Source: Phragmites australis
Lineage: Eukaryota > Streptophyta > Magnoliopsida > Poales > Poaceae
Assembly: GCF_958298935.1 (NCBI RefSeq)
Contig: NC_084924.1
Location: 19,565,819 to 19,629,818 of the forward strand
Direction: 5' to 3'
Length of the DNA: 64,000 bases
Position numbers and translations under genes: made by a program. Positions within the stretch are counted from its first letter, which is position 1. Every line of letters starts with the position of its first letter. This document shows, piece by piece, positions 22,601 to 39,782 of this stretch. The notes beneath the pieces are model-generated. The model was given only the letters and a program-made list of their open reading frames with translations. It did no database searches and was not told the DNA's origin.

Positions 22601-25600
22601 ATCATCTAAATCGGAGCTAAAACGAGAAAGTTATGCTATAAATACGATTAGGGTTACATCTGAAAAAATAACAAGGGCTTAATTTAATTAAAACAGAGAG
22701 GTTAGGGGCCTTTTTGCAAAAATTGAGGGACCTATTTGTAATTAAGAAAAAGTTCAGGGACTAATCTGCATAATTACAAGGATTTTTATTTAAATATAGG
22801 AAAGTACAGGGGCTTAATTGCAAAACTGTCATTATTCCCGAATTAAATCAAATAGAAAAAAGGACTGGAAAAGGTGTGCTGACGTGTCATTGCCACGTCG
22901 ACTAAAAGGATGAGGTGGCTGGCTATGCAAGCGATGATGTGGCATGATCTGCTGACTAGGATTAAGTGGCCACGTGGCAGGAGGTGATTGGACACCGAAG
23001 GGGTATGGGAAGCTTTTAATCCGGGCCATCCAGGATAGATCTAACGGCTACCGGTGTGGGGGGGCTTTAGCTGACCAGCACCAGAGGAGAAGCGGTGGCG
23101 GACTGCTCGGTGCGGCGGCGCTATTCGCCGGAGGGGCGGCGGACCTCGTCGCCAGCTACGGGGGGTGACGGCGAGCGGCGGCAAAGAGAGAAGGGAGCAC
23201 GGGGGTTCCGTTTTAGTCACGTACCGACGACGGCGCGGCTCGGGTGGTGTGCGGCGGCGGGGTTGACGTCGGCGAGCCTCGGGCGATGTCGGGGAGGGAG
23301 TTCCGGTGACCGAAATTCGACGGAGAAGGCGGAGGCGGGTGCGGCAGAAGGTGTAGATGCTCAAACGCAGCTCAGCTACGGCGAGCGAGCGTCAGAACGG
23401 CGGCGGCGATGCTTGGGGCGGCTCGGCTATGGCAGCGGCGAAACGACTTGTGCAGGCGCGATGCTTAGATGGGAAAAGGCCAAGGGTGTTCGGGTGTTTA
23501 TATAGGCGGGTATGCGGCTACGGATAGGCCTGAGTCAGTTGGGATTCGGACGCGGAAGGTTCGGCGAACGGCGCTGGTTTTGATCCGATATCGGGCGGAG
23601 TCCGGCGCAGGCGGGAGAAGGAAGAAGGCGCGGGCCCCACTTGGCAGCTTCTGCGGGTGAAGACGGAAAATGGCCAGGCGCCACTGGAGAAAAACGCCCC
23701 GGCATTGCCGGGCCGCGGCCTTCGGCCGGCCCAAGTGGGGAGGCGGAAGAAAAAGCAGGCCGGCTCGGGCGGGGAGGAAGAAAAAGGCCGGGAAAAGAAG
23801 GTTTCAGCCCAGAGAGAGAAAAAGGTTTTTCTTTAATAGCATTTTCCAATTTCTTTTTTTTGTTTCTTTATTTTATTTTCTTTTTAATTACAAATAACGC
23901 GCTCGGGGATTTTCAAAAGTATATTTTCCACACAATAAAAACTCTAATGTAGATAAACTCAATTATGAATGCGACAAACTATAATAAAGCCTAAATTCAA
24001 AATTCTAACTTATTTTTTTTAGAAAAAAAATATTTTTCTCCTAAAGTCTTAAGGCAAAGTAAAACACCATATTCTAAGGAAAAGGACATTTATTACTATT
24101 TCCAGAAAGTTGAAATAACTAGGGTGTGATAAGTACTCACCCCACCGTATCATGAGGTAATTTGGACGCTTCCAGACTTTCCCCCTCATCAATGTTCGCA
24201 CGGTTCCAGGCCACGTCCACAGGTAACTAAAATCAAGTAAATAATCCATAGTATTCGTCTCATTGATAGTCTATTTAACGTCGTTGACTTGTAGGTATAT
24301 ACGAAAGGGACAGCTGGATGGCAACCTCTGGGTAGATCGCTTGGCGCCGTATATCTCAGCATGGTCCTATGCCCTTGAGGATATCATGGAGGAGGCTTGT
24401 CCTTTCGACAAGCCGAGCTTCGAGGAGTACATGCGGTGGTACGTGCCACGTACACATACACGAGTCACCTACACCTCAGAGACTGTCCGGCACCACGTCG
24501 CGTCGACTACGGATGCCTACTTGGGCCATTGGGATGAGGACATTGCATTAGCGGTATGTGTAATTAACATCTCATTTATTTATCATATACTCCTATAAGA
24601 ACGACTATAAACTGAAATTCTCATTTCTTGTTGTTTCCACAGACCGATATCATTTAAGATATCCATAGGGACGCGACTGAAACTATGGACCGCCTCAGGC
24701 AAGGGGTGTAGCTCAGTGCGGCGGATGTAGCGCGGTTTGTCAAGCGGGTTTTCGACAAGACCATGCGGGCCCTGAAGCTTACCTCTTGCCGATCCACCGC
24801 AGACATCATCGGTGCTCCAGCCAAGTCGAGTGGCGTCCACACAGAATCGTCCAGAAGGTCTGATGTGCAACACCGTCCACCAGGACTGACACCCACACGG
24901 CCACCTGGACCATGCCCTACGTGCGCGGACACAATATGTATGGATATTGCATACGCACAACGTCTAGGGATATTCTTTTGTTACTAATGCATTAATTTTA
25001 AACAAATATTAGGTGTACCTACACACGTCTCGATACTGCCACCTAGACCAAGCCCAGTGCCAACACCCTCACCGCTTGCAGGCCTCTCAGGTAATGGGCG
25101 ACACTACATTGCCACATTCAATGTATTCAATAGTATATCTAATATTTTCCACATGTTACTACGGTGATGAGGCCGGGCCGTCTTCAGTTGCACCTCGACT
25201 GGTCACACCTCCACCGTTCGCCCCCTACTACGGCACGCACGTTTGGCCATCTACTGCTGCACCTGCATACCACACAGGTACAATATTGTATTTTATACAA
25301 ATACTTTCATTTGCACATTTTCTGTATCTAATAAATTCATCTGTTCGTAGACCCCTCTAGTCAGTACACATGGACGACTGTGGAACATTCGTAGTCGTCA
25401 TACCTGAGTCAGGAGGATGAGTCTGGGCCAGACCCTCATTTGACCTCGTGAGGGACTTCTTCGGAGACACACTGGACTACGACGTCGTCGCGCAGTCCCA
25501 GGTGCCTAGTGCTCCACTTCGGACACAGCACACCCAGGAGGAGGCCTCGACACCTTTGATCCCTACTAGAGCTACCAGACAGGTTGGTCTACCCGACACC

Positions 25601-25696
25601 CTGACCTACTCTAGGGGGCATGTGAGGGCGAACCAGAGGCAGCGGCTCCAGAACCATGATGGTGGGACTGGCCGACGGCAGTGGGGGAGACAATAG
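19688..25696 (+). pseudogene. Plant mobile domain gene of MULE-2, split by solo LTR
   Basis: Downstream of the MULE-2 transposase tail and on the same strand. It starts MAHPPTPELLDPAVDKKY (19688), then LVASGLLPLC, LVDRWRPKTHTFHLPCGEM, TLQDVAYLLGLPCAGA (19.92-20.18 kb), LLWLFGWVMFTSGQDLLYA (20.40-20.49 kb), LLLQLWSYEQFAIGRP (20.6 kb) and FDRLRLDDMVWTPC (20.85-21.02 kb). After the LTR the same frame resumes with PHRIMR, FGRFQTFPL (24.14-24.23 kb), GQLDGNLWVDRL and FEEYMRWYVPRTHTR (24.3-24.55 kb). A degenerate proline-rich C-terminus extends to 25696. Several in-frame stops (19829, 20176, 24157-24159, 24656) and a 1-base shift near 20210 show it is dead. It resembles the MULE-1 PMD protein but is well diverged. 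Confidence 0.8.
21022..24131 (-). mobile_element. Solo LTR, 3110 bp, with AGTAC duplication
   Basis: Begins TGTCACACC and ends GGTGTGATA (terminal CA changed to TA), flanked by AGTAC at 21017-21021 and 24132-24136. Removing it and one AGTAC rejoins the PMD reading frame exactly (VEEY then SPH). It has a GC-rich block (about 23.0-23.8 kb) and an AT-rich tail; compared with the + strand LTR at 44039, it reads on the minus strand. No internal domain or second LTR is present, so it arose by LTR-LTR recombination. Length and ends suit long-LTR Ty3/gypsy chromoviruses. Open frames inside (for example 23095-23505) are GC-rich chance frames. Confidence 0.9.
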
Positions 25697-26400
25697 TAGG
25701 ATTGTACCTTTGCTTTTGTAACTTACATGTTTTGTTTCATGATGAATCTTCGATTAGCGAACTATTCTTACATATTTGGACGTGTCTATTCTCTATGGTC
25801 TACTTACCATGTCATAGCTGCATTTCTTACATATTTGGCTAAGGCGGCTGGCCCCGATACCTTGAGAAAGAGCAAATATCCTAGGTGCACTCAGTAGAGA
25901 GCATCTAATGTAACCCGTCATGTTTTCACTCCCTAAGACATGTTAGGATTAACAGCAGCACGCTATTAGGTAAGTCTTTATGCGTACCGTACATATCACC
26001 ATTTTTTGTCATCGTGTCTTCATGGTTAGGGTCCCATGTAATATTTGTCACCGTATGTCCCATATACTGTTTGTCCATTTGTAACCTCCGTATCGTGTAA
26101 TATGTTAAGAGTGCTTCACATCTATAATTTATTCACAAAATTAGATTTTGTATCATCCCAACAATACATCACTACAAAATTATTGATAGAATTTTACATC
26201 AAATACATAAACAAATATCGACAAATTTACAACGATCCACAATTTCTATAATATCACTACTCCATGATGCCGTATTAGCACTTTTTGACTATTTTGATCC
26301 AAAATTTGCAACATATCAGTTTCAAATATTTTTCGTATACTTTTTAGATTGAGCTATACACACGTAATTTCACCAAATTTGAGCCTAACCACCCTCTTAG
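25697..26400. other. Intergenic region upstream of the lysyl-tRNA synthetase
   Basis: AT-rich with no gene recognised. The first part continues from the decayed PMD tail and may include the missing right end of MULE-2; I could not identify an inverted repeat there. Confidence 0.4.
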
Positions 26401-26656
26401 AGGCGGGTAGGACGGTAAAAAGGTGGTTTTGCCATTGTGGCCATCCTTACCTCTCTGAAATTTAAATATTTAATAGAATAGAAAAAATATAAAAATAAAA
26501 GGTGAGTTGGCGAGCAGTTTACTTTTCTCCGCGCCGCCACAGTCCTAAAACCCTAGACCACCTGCGCCTCCGTTTTCCTACCCCCTCCGTGACTCATCTG
26601 CTCCTTCTCCGTTGTTGCGCTCCGCCTCCCCAGGAAACCCTAGAATCCGGTGCGGC
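26401..26656 (+). promoter_or_regulatory. Promoter and 5' leader of the lysyl-tRNA synthetase
   Basis: An AT-rich stretch (26459-26503, with AAAAATATAAAAATAAAA) gives way to a CT- and GC-rich leader that runs to the start codon at 26657. The sharp change in base composition near 26505 marks the likely transcription start zone. AAACCCTAGA at 26548-26557 and again near 26635 resembles the telobox (AAACCCTA) common in plant translation-machinery genes. Confidence 0.5.
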
Positions 26657-33234
<6,578 letters not shown>

Positions 33235-34743
33235 TTGTCCACAAAGCCGAAATCCACAAATGAGTATGTTATACGATTCTGTAACTTGTAACTCCATTTT
33301 GTTTGCATCTGTTATTTTAATAGGGCATTTTTTTCAAGTTCAAATATCCGACTACTATTAAAAATAAAGTGCGCTTTTAGAGTTATAGCTTAGAATTGCA
33401 CATAGTGTACAATGTCTGCAAGTGTTTGAGATCTCATTGTGCGATCAAAGTAAACGGAATGACTTCTTAGGCCAAGTGACCTCTTTACATTTTTCTGGTT
33501 TTCATTGCGGATGTAGGGTTTGTCATGTAGTTTTGAACCTTCCATTTCATTTGGGCATTCGGATATTTTCTTCAAGGGCCTGAAGAGCCTACATTCCTTA
33601 CTGAACTCTGGATAAAAGCATTTTGCATTGTACAACTAGTTTGTTAAGGTATGTTTTTTTATTGCTAACGCACGATTAGCTGAGCCCAGATGAGACGCAG
33701 AACTTGGAGAGTCACATTACCATTTGCATTGTGGAGTATCCCTGAAAAATCAAAACTGACTAATAGTATCCTATATGTTATTGATATCTCCCTCTTTGGC
33801 ACCAAGCAAGCAATAAGGATTGCCTATCACCCAATGCTGAGCTGAGATGATACTCTGAACTAGCCATTATGACGAAAATCATAATGCTACGAGCTATGAG
33901 CCCAATCTTCAGTTATTTAGGCTGTCTGACAAAAGAAAGTTATAAGCATTTCATTGGTGTCAGATTTTTTAGGGAAAACTGGAAATGGTCGAATGCTGCA
34001 TATCTACCTCCTTATAGGGTTGAGGTTTAAATACTACAGGATGGAGGCATTTCGTGATTTTCTGAAACCTGAATGCTTGCAGAATTTTAAAATTTTAATT
34101 TTACCTTGTACCGCTGAGTGCATTGTTCTATCTTTTTATTAAGCTTTATTTGAGATGCTGCTATTTCAGTTTTAGTTATATTATTCTCGTTTGCTCTATG
34201 CTGATTCTGTTGTATAATTCAGACTTACTGTTGCCTTTACACACTGAGGTGCTTCTTGTGCAGTTTTTTTTTTCAATCCAGTCTGGATGCTACGCTACAG
34301 GATATATGAAGTTTAAGGATCTGTAGGGAACATGTTTTTTTGCCTGTGCGTGAGGTTATTTGTGATAAACCATGTGCTTACCTTGCTGCCAGTTAATCAA
34401 ATGTAGTCACTGGGGAAAATTCAGTGTAACTTCAATTGTGGAGTTTAAGAAGCTTGTGCAAATTTATCTGGGTCTATGCAGAAATGTGAGTGCTCTAATT
34501 CTACGAAGATCTGTGAAGCATCATTTTTTTTTTCTGCCGATGGTCTTGACTTCTTATGGAAGATAATAGTGTGCTAATGAGTGGAAGCTATCTCAAGTAT
34601 CACGTGTGGTTTTGCCACCTTGTCCTAAACTCCTAACGGCATGTGGGCGTGCACAATGCCAGAAGCGTTTAGATGGATGCTGAAAGGGAATAATGAAGCA
34701 TATGCATAAGAGTTCCAATCTACAATGAATAAAACCATTTTAT
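33235..34743 (+). other. 3' untranslated and downstream region of the synthetase
   Basis: AT-rich sequence after the stop codon. No further conserved coding segment is seen on either strand. Several T-rich and TGTA/TTGT stretches (33250-33660) could serve 3' end formation, but I cannot choose one. A short minus-strand frame at 33390-33635 has no recognisable motif. Confidence 0.5.
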
Positions 34744-35106
34744 GGCTCTGTTTGGTTCCACTTAGCTGATTTTGGCCAAAAAAAAAAAAAAATCAACAGA
34801 GCCCCGATCTCCTCACTTTTGGGCCGCTTTATGTGGAAGAGATTCTCGCGTATGGAGCCCTTTGAACTATAATGGAAAAGCGGTTTTGGAATCTGCCTAT
34901 GTGGAACGTGGTGGCTTTTGCGAAGGCAAGAAATGAAAATGATCCTGTAGTTTGGAGGAAATTAGCCGCAAATAACATTGCTATACCCTCTTTCCCATCC
35001 GCTCGGCCTTGTGTTGCAGCTAGACTCGTGCTGGACGTGGGCTCCCAAGCTGTGGCGATTAGGGTTTTCACTTTGTCGGCACTCAGACCCGAAGTCCGGC
35101 CTTCCT
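34744..35106. repeat. MITE-derived fragment
   Basis: GGCTCTGTTTGGTTCCACTT at 34744 resembles the start of Tourist/hAT-type grass MITEs, and AATCAACAGAGCC follows about 45 bases later as a reversed end. The rest (34815-35100) is moderately GC-rich and unassigned. An A15 tract lies between the two ends. Confidence 0.4.
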
Positions 35107-36700
35107 AACTCAGATTTAAATTGTCTTCATCAGCGTATCGGGCTGTGAGTAAATCTTTTGTTAGTGGTTTGAGGTATTTTATGATTAATGAGAAATATAT
35201 CTCATATAGATTCATAATTTCTTGCGAGGGTCTATTGATGTATACTGCGGTGGTGATATCGGTACATATATAATGTAACCAAATTATCATAGATGAAAAA
35301 TACTTATTTGATTTTCACGTACTTAACCATAATAGGAAAACCATATAATGTGCAGTTGGTTTTATTTGAATTAAATCTACGACGTATAAGACTGTATGAT
35401 TTCCATCATGAGGTTAATAAATTATAATTCTAAAGTAATGGTATTGCAATCAAATTAACTCTTTTAATAAGATATTCAGTCAGACCATTTAGAGTGTGCA
35501 CATATGGTACTTAATGAGTGACTTATATTTAATTTTAAGGTAAGAGGTCCTTAAAATTAATTTTCCTATAGCACATGCAGTGCGAAAAAAATATGAGGAT
35601 TTTTGGAATTTTGTAACATTTGATGTTGTGACCGAATTAATGATAATTTTTTATTATCCCTAAACCATGATGACCAAAGCGATCATACCAAATCTTGACT
35701 TTATCAAGATTCTAAAAATTATCTAGAACGCAACATATGGTATGAGATTGATATATGTATGATACAATTCATATGAAACTGAAGGAATTTTTTTAAGCCT
35801 TTGCTTGGCATATCCGTGGTGATGAAGATATATTAATCTTTGTTGTCATTATGAGTTTTTAATGGAAACCATTTTGATGGATATCTTTATAATTTAATAC
35901 GGTATGTGTAGAATCAAAATATATGAGTGTATCCTCGATTACTATTTGAGTACCCATATGGAGTATGATTTTGATCATGCCGGAATTGACAATCGCACCC
36001 AATGATTTGTCTCAATATTTTCTTGCCTCTTTTTAAGAGTATGAAACTATTTTGTCTCGCTTGATTTTGTATTAGTGGTACAACTATATAAAGTAAATTA
36101 GAGTTAACTCATATATAGAATTCATGTTAAAAGTATTTTTTGAGATAAAAATAATGACAACAATCAAATTACAATAGTAAGTAGTACGTAGATAGGTTGA
36201 TAACAATTTATTGGGATTTAGGGAACTAATTGAGATCTTCAAATATGTCTTGGTAATTGTATTCCGTGAGAATGTTATCTTTAATGAGGAAGTCATCCAA
36301 TCTCTTGTTAAATCATGTTGTTGTTATGCTCTTGAGGAACATATTGAGAACAATTTTCTTTCATATTATTTCCTTGTTTGTTTGTTTGAAGTGAGCTTCA
36401 AATATATCCCCTTGAAATTGTTTTCCTTATCCAACAGATTTGAGGTATAGATCATCCAAATGTTTAGGTACGATATTTCATAGAACACTGATTCATATAA
36501 CCACACTTATGACAAACTTGCAAGTTATCATTGTGGTCATTTTTTCTTGAAAAATACCTTTACTCTTGTTAGATCCATGAAAATTATACTTAATATTGTG
36601 TTTCCAGTTTCCTTTGAATTTCATCCAGGTGCGGTATTGTTGTAGAAATGACCAGTTAGTTGGAAAGAAAATGGATAAAGTCTTCTTGGTCATATCCACG
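35105..36700 (-). pseudogene. Ty1/copia gag to integrase remnant
   Basis: Minus strand. At 36700-36480 a gag segment carries SFLQQYRTWMKF and, after a frame change, a degenerate knuckle CHKCGYMNQC in which the histidine is lost. At 35290-35105 the C-terminal part of integrase appears (IYMRYIS, IIKYLKPLTKDLLTARYAD), a stretch highly conserved in grass copia polyproteins. Between them I see only fragments. Reverse transcriptase and RNase H are absent; the copy ends at about 35105. Many stops and frame changes show great age. Confidence 0.7.
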
Positions 36701-37239
36701 TTTGATATGGTTGATCATAGAAATGAAATTGTGAGCAAATTTTATGAACAACAGAGTTATACTCTACCATGGGCTTTAAGTCCTGTAAATGAATAAGTGA
36801 TCATTCGTGTATACTTCTAGCAGAATAACAGTCTTTTGCTGATCATATCACTCTTTGAGAGATATTCAAACAACATGCAAATTTTCTTCCATCAGATACT
36901 CATTGTTTAGATCTGATGGAGGTGATGTCTTGAAAATATAAGACACAATCTTTGAGTTGTTCAGAGACCTCTGGGCTTGATGATGAGGTTCATTTATTGA
37001 TGTAATGAAACCTTAGAGCATTAACTTGATGTTTACGTCCATAACTCAGGTTAGATACTTGTGACCATGTAACACAAGTTTATTAAACTCTTTGCTGGAA
37101 ATATGAGCTACGTACTATATGAAATTACCATGTACTCAATTAATGTACCATGATATTAAATAAAATAGCAAGGAAATGTTGTATCGTGCAAAATTTAAAA
37201 TTCAAGATGAGTCTTGAATATAGATATAGTCATCTATAA

Positions 37240-37950
37240 ATAACATGTGACAAAGTCGCTGCTAATGTTTTGTATTCCATTCCTGGGGGAATAGGTGATT
37301 TGATAACCACTATCAAAATATAGGCTATGTTTTATAAATCTTGGTTATACACGTTGAAGATAGTCATCATTTTGATTTGCAACATGATATAGACCTCACA
37401 GTAGTGGGCGGGAAACTAACTACTATGAGCATGAACTCTATCATATAAAGACGGATGACACTATAATCAAAGCCAATGCTATAGTCTCCATTGCCTTATG
37501 TTCTACCAATATTATAGAAGATATTCATCAAAAATATTTTACAATATTTTTTGCTATTTATTTAAGCAAATGTGAATCAAAATATGTCAAGAGTGCCGTA
37601 TAGGTGTAAACCTGCAATACAAGACAGGTGAAAATTCACTGCTAATGTCTCAGACTTCACTTCTGAGGAAGTGGGTGATATATGCTCACTGCCAAAGACA
37701 TAGACTCTGTACATGTTAAATATTATGTAATAATGAAAAATTAAATTCAATATGAGTATTGAATAATTATTGGTGTAAACCTTCATAACTAACGAATACT
37801 TCGCTACTAAAGTATTGGTCCCCATTTTGAAAATGGGTGACATGCATTCACTGCCAAATACCTAGTTTTTGTGCATGTAAATATTGGATAACACGTTGAA
37901 TCACCATTTGGTGTATGCCTCACAACAGTAGGCGAGTAACTCGCTGCTAT
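37240..37950 (-). repeat. Decayed tandem repeat, about 150-200 bp units
   Basis: Repeating landmarks include CGCTGCTAAT/TCACTGCTAATGT/TCGCTACTAAAG, GGGTGATATATGC/GGGTGACATGCA, TCACTGCCAAAGAC/TCACTGCCAAATAC and GTGTAAACCT. At least three diverged units are visible. The repeat continues beyond the solo LTR, since 39504-39670 resembles 37440-37585 (GGATGACACTATA, then an ATAGAA...CATCA stretch). Position suggests the leader or LTR region of the copia remnant. Confidence 0.65.
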
Positions 37951-39503
37951 TGAAGGTGATATGCTCTAGAGGCAATCATAGAGATGATTGTATCACACGT
38001 GTATGTTCATGTATTACCGAATAATGTGTTATTTCAAGAATGACTATCATTTACATTGATTGGCAAGTATGTGATTTGTTCATGAAACTCTTTATTTAAA
38101 TCATGATATTATTCTTAGTAGATCTCTGGTCGCATATCAGTGTGATGATACATAAAATCAGCACATGTATCGATTGATGATCACGTTTCATGGATCATAG
38201 GTATAGAGATACCAGGTCAATAATGTGGATATTTATGTTAGAGAACATGATGTTGGATAGATCCACCTTGAGATACTGCTAGGATTGTTATTTATGATGT
38301 GCCATCAGTTATCATCTCAAATGGTGTACCTGCAGGATTCTTAGACCTGATATCGTCATTGATTCCCAGAATGTATAGTGGCATACTTTGAGGCTGCCAA
38401 ACGCTATTCTGTAATTGGATAGTCATAAAGGTAGTTTTTGGGTTTGTCATGAAACATGTCGTGGAGTATGAGCGATCAAGATGTAATTTTCCACTCCTTG
38501 ATAACGGGGGAGATATCTCTGGGCCTCTCGAGGTAGTTGGATTGAGAAAATGCATGGCCATGCCAATATGATTAAACAATAAATCATGATGAATCCACTA
38601 TTTGATCAAGTGAATGGTTGGGCTATCACAAGGGTGGCACGTATCTCACCTTGAGCTTGACTGGTATCATGAGGCAAAGGGATCGGTGCATGTGTATATC
38701 AAGGTTCAGTCGATATGATGTTTTATGTATACTCGGGAGTTAACATGTACTACTAGGGATCGCTATTGATTTCTGTTTGGAAAGGGTTTCCAAGTCATAG
38801 CCATTTATACATGAACTTAACGGGTCATACACTTAATGGGTTGGAACAAAACATGCGAATTGGATTCGTATTATGGGTTTTGATTGGATTGTGATCCATG
38901 AGAAGTTAGAGTCCTAAAGGGACTCCAACATGGGAGCCCATTGACACGCTCTATATAAGAAGAGGCGTGGGTAGGGCGTGCTGAGGTTGAGCCACTCCGA
39001 AACCCTAGCCGCAACCCTCCAAACGATCTCCCAAAACCCTAGTTGTGCGTGAGGTGTTTGCACACCAGTGCTCGACGTTTCTGCCCAGTACATGTGGATA
39101 CCATAGAGGCACTGCTACTATTGCAGCACTGATCTTCTGCGAGTCGAACTTGAGTTGGTCGAGAAGCACGATCACATGCTCAAAGTTGGTCGAGGAGCAC
39201 AACTACCTGCTCAGATTTTAGTAAAGGAGCATGACCATCTGCTTGGGGTTGGTCGAGGAGCGCGGCCACCTGCTCGGAGTTGGTCGAGGAGTGTGACCAC
39301 CTGCGCGGGGCTTGTCACGGATCTAATCAAGAAGCTGTTCGAGGAGTTTGATACACACGACATTGGATCGGTCCACTCCAACTCTTCTTTCTCTACACTG
39401 CGTGTCAAGCGGTAACAATCTATGATCTCATACTAGCATGATTTCCTGGGTGAATGCGGTAGAATTTTTTTTTAGGCTAGCATAGCCTGCCCGTTCCCCT
39501 ATA
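37951..39503 (+). mobile_element. Solo LTR, 1553 bp, with GCTAT duplication
   Basis: Starts TGAAGGTGATATGC and ends CCCGTTCCCCTATA, flanked by GCTAT at 37946-37950 and 39504-39508. A TATA box (CTCTATATAAGAAG, about 38950) precedes a leader with AAACCCTAGCC. The 1063-2267 region is a second copy in the other orientation. There is no internal domain. The terminal CA has become TA, as in the solo LTR at 21022. It sits inside the decayed tandem repeat, whose sequence resumes after it. Confidence 0.88.
39150..39320 (+). repeat. 36-bp tandem repeat inside the solo LTR
   Basis: About five copies of a unit like GTTGGTCGAGGAGCACGACC followed by ACCTGCTCGGA. It lies in the transcribed (R/U5) part of the LTR and is missing from the related copy at 1063-2267, so it expanded in this copy or sublineage. 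Confidence 0.85.
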
Positions 39504-39782
39504 GCTATAACATAGTCTCTATCCAATTAAGGTGGATGACACTATAGTGGCAACCAATGGCATAAACTCTATTACCTTGTGTTTGTGCCAATATAATAGA
39601 AAAAGGTCATCACCAAAATAATTTTGCATAATTTTTTACAAATTATTTACGAACATGTGTTGAATGTAAATGAAAGTGAACAACAAAATGTTCGAATTCC
39701 ATCATTTCTCATTGATCTCATGTGTTATTTATTAAGTATGAGAAGGTGTCTTCACATCGAGGAGACACCTATTCGGCCCATG
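39504..39782 (-). repeat. Continuation of the decayed tandem repeat
   Basis: Resumes the pre-insertion sequence after the solo LTR (GCTATAACATAGTCTCTATC, similar to 37430-37450) and runs to the edge of the next element at 39783. No gene. Confidence 0.55.

Noticed and set aside
23095..23952. Long overlapping open frames on both strands in GC-rich sequence
   Set aside because: They lie inside the solo LTR, overlap in several frames, and have the arginine/glycine/alanine-rich composition expected of chance frames in GC-rich DNA.
36084..36450. Open frames as a possible independent gene
   Set aside because: They lie within the copia remnant between gag and integrase pieces, with no motifs and heavy AT bias.
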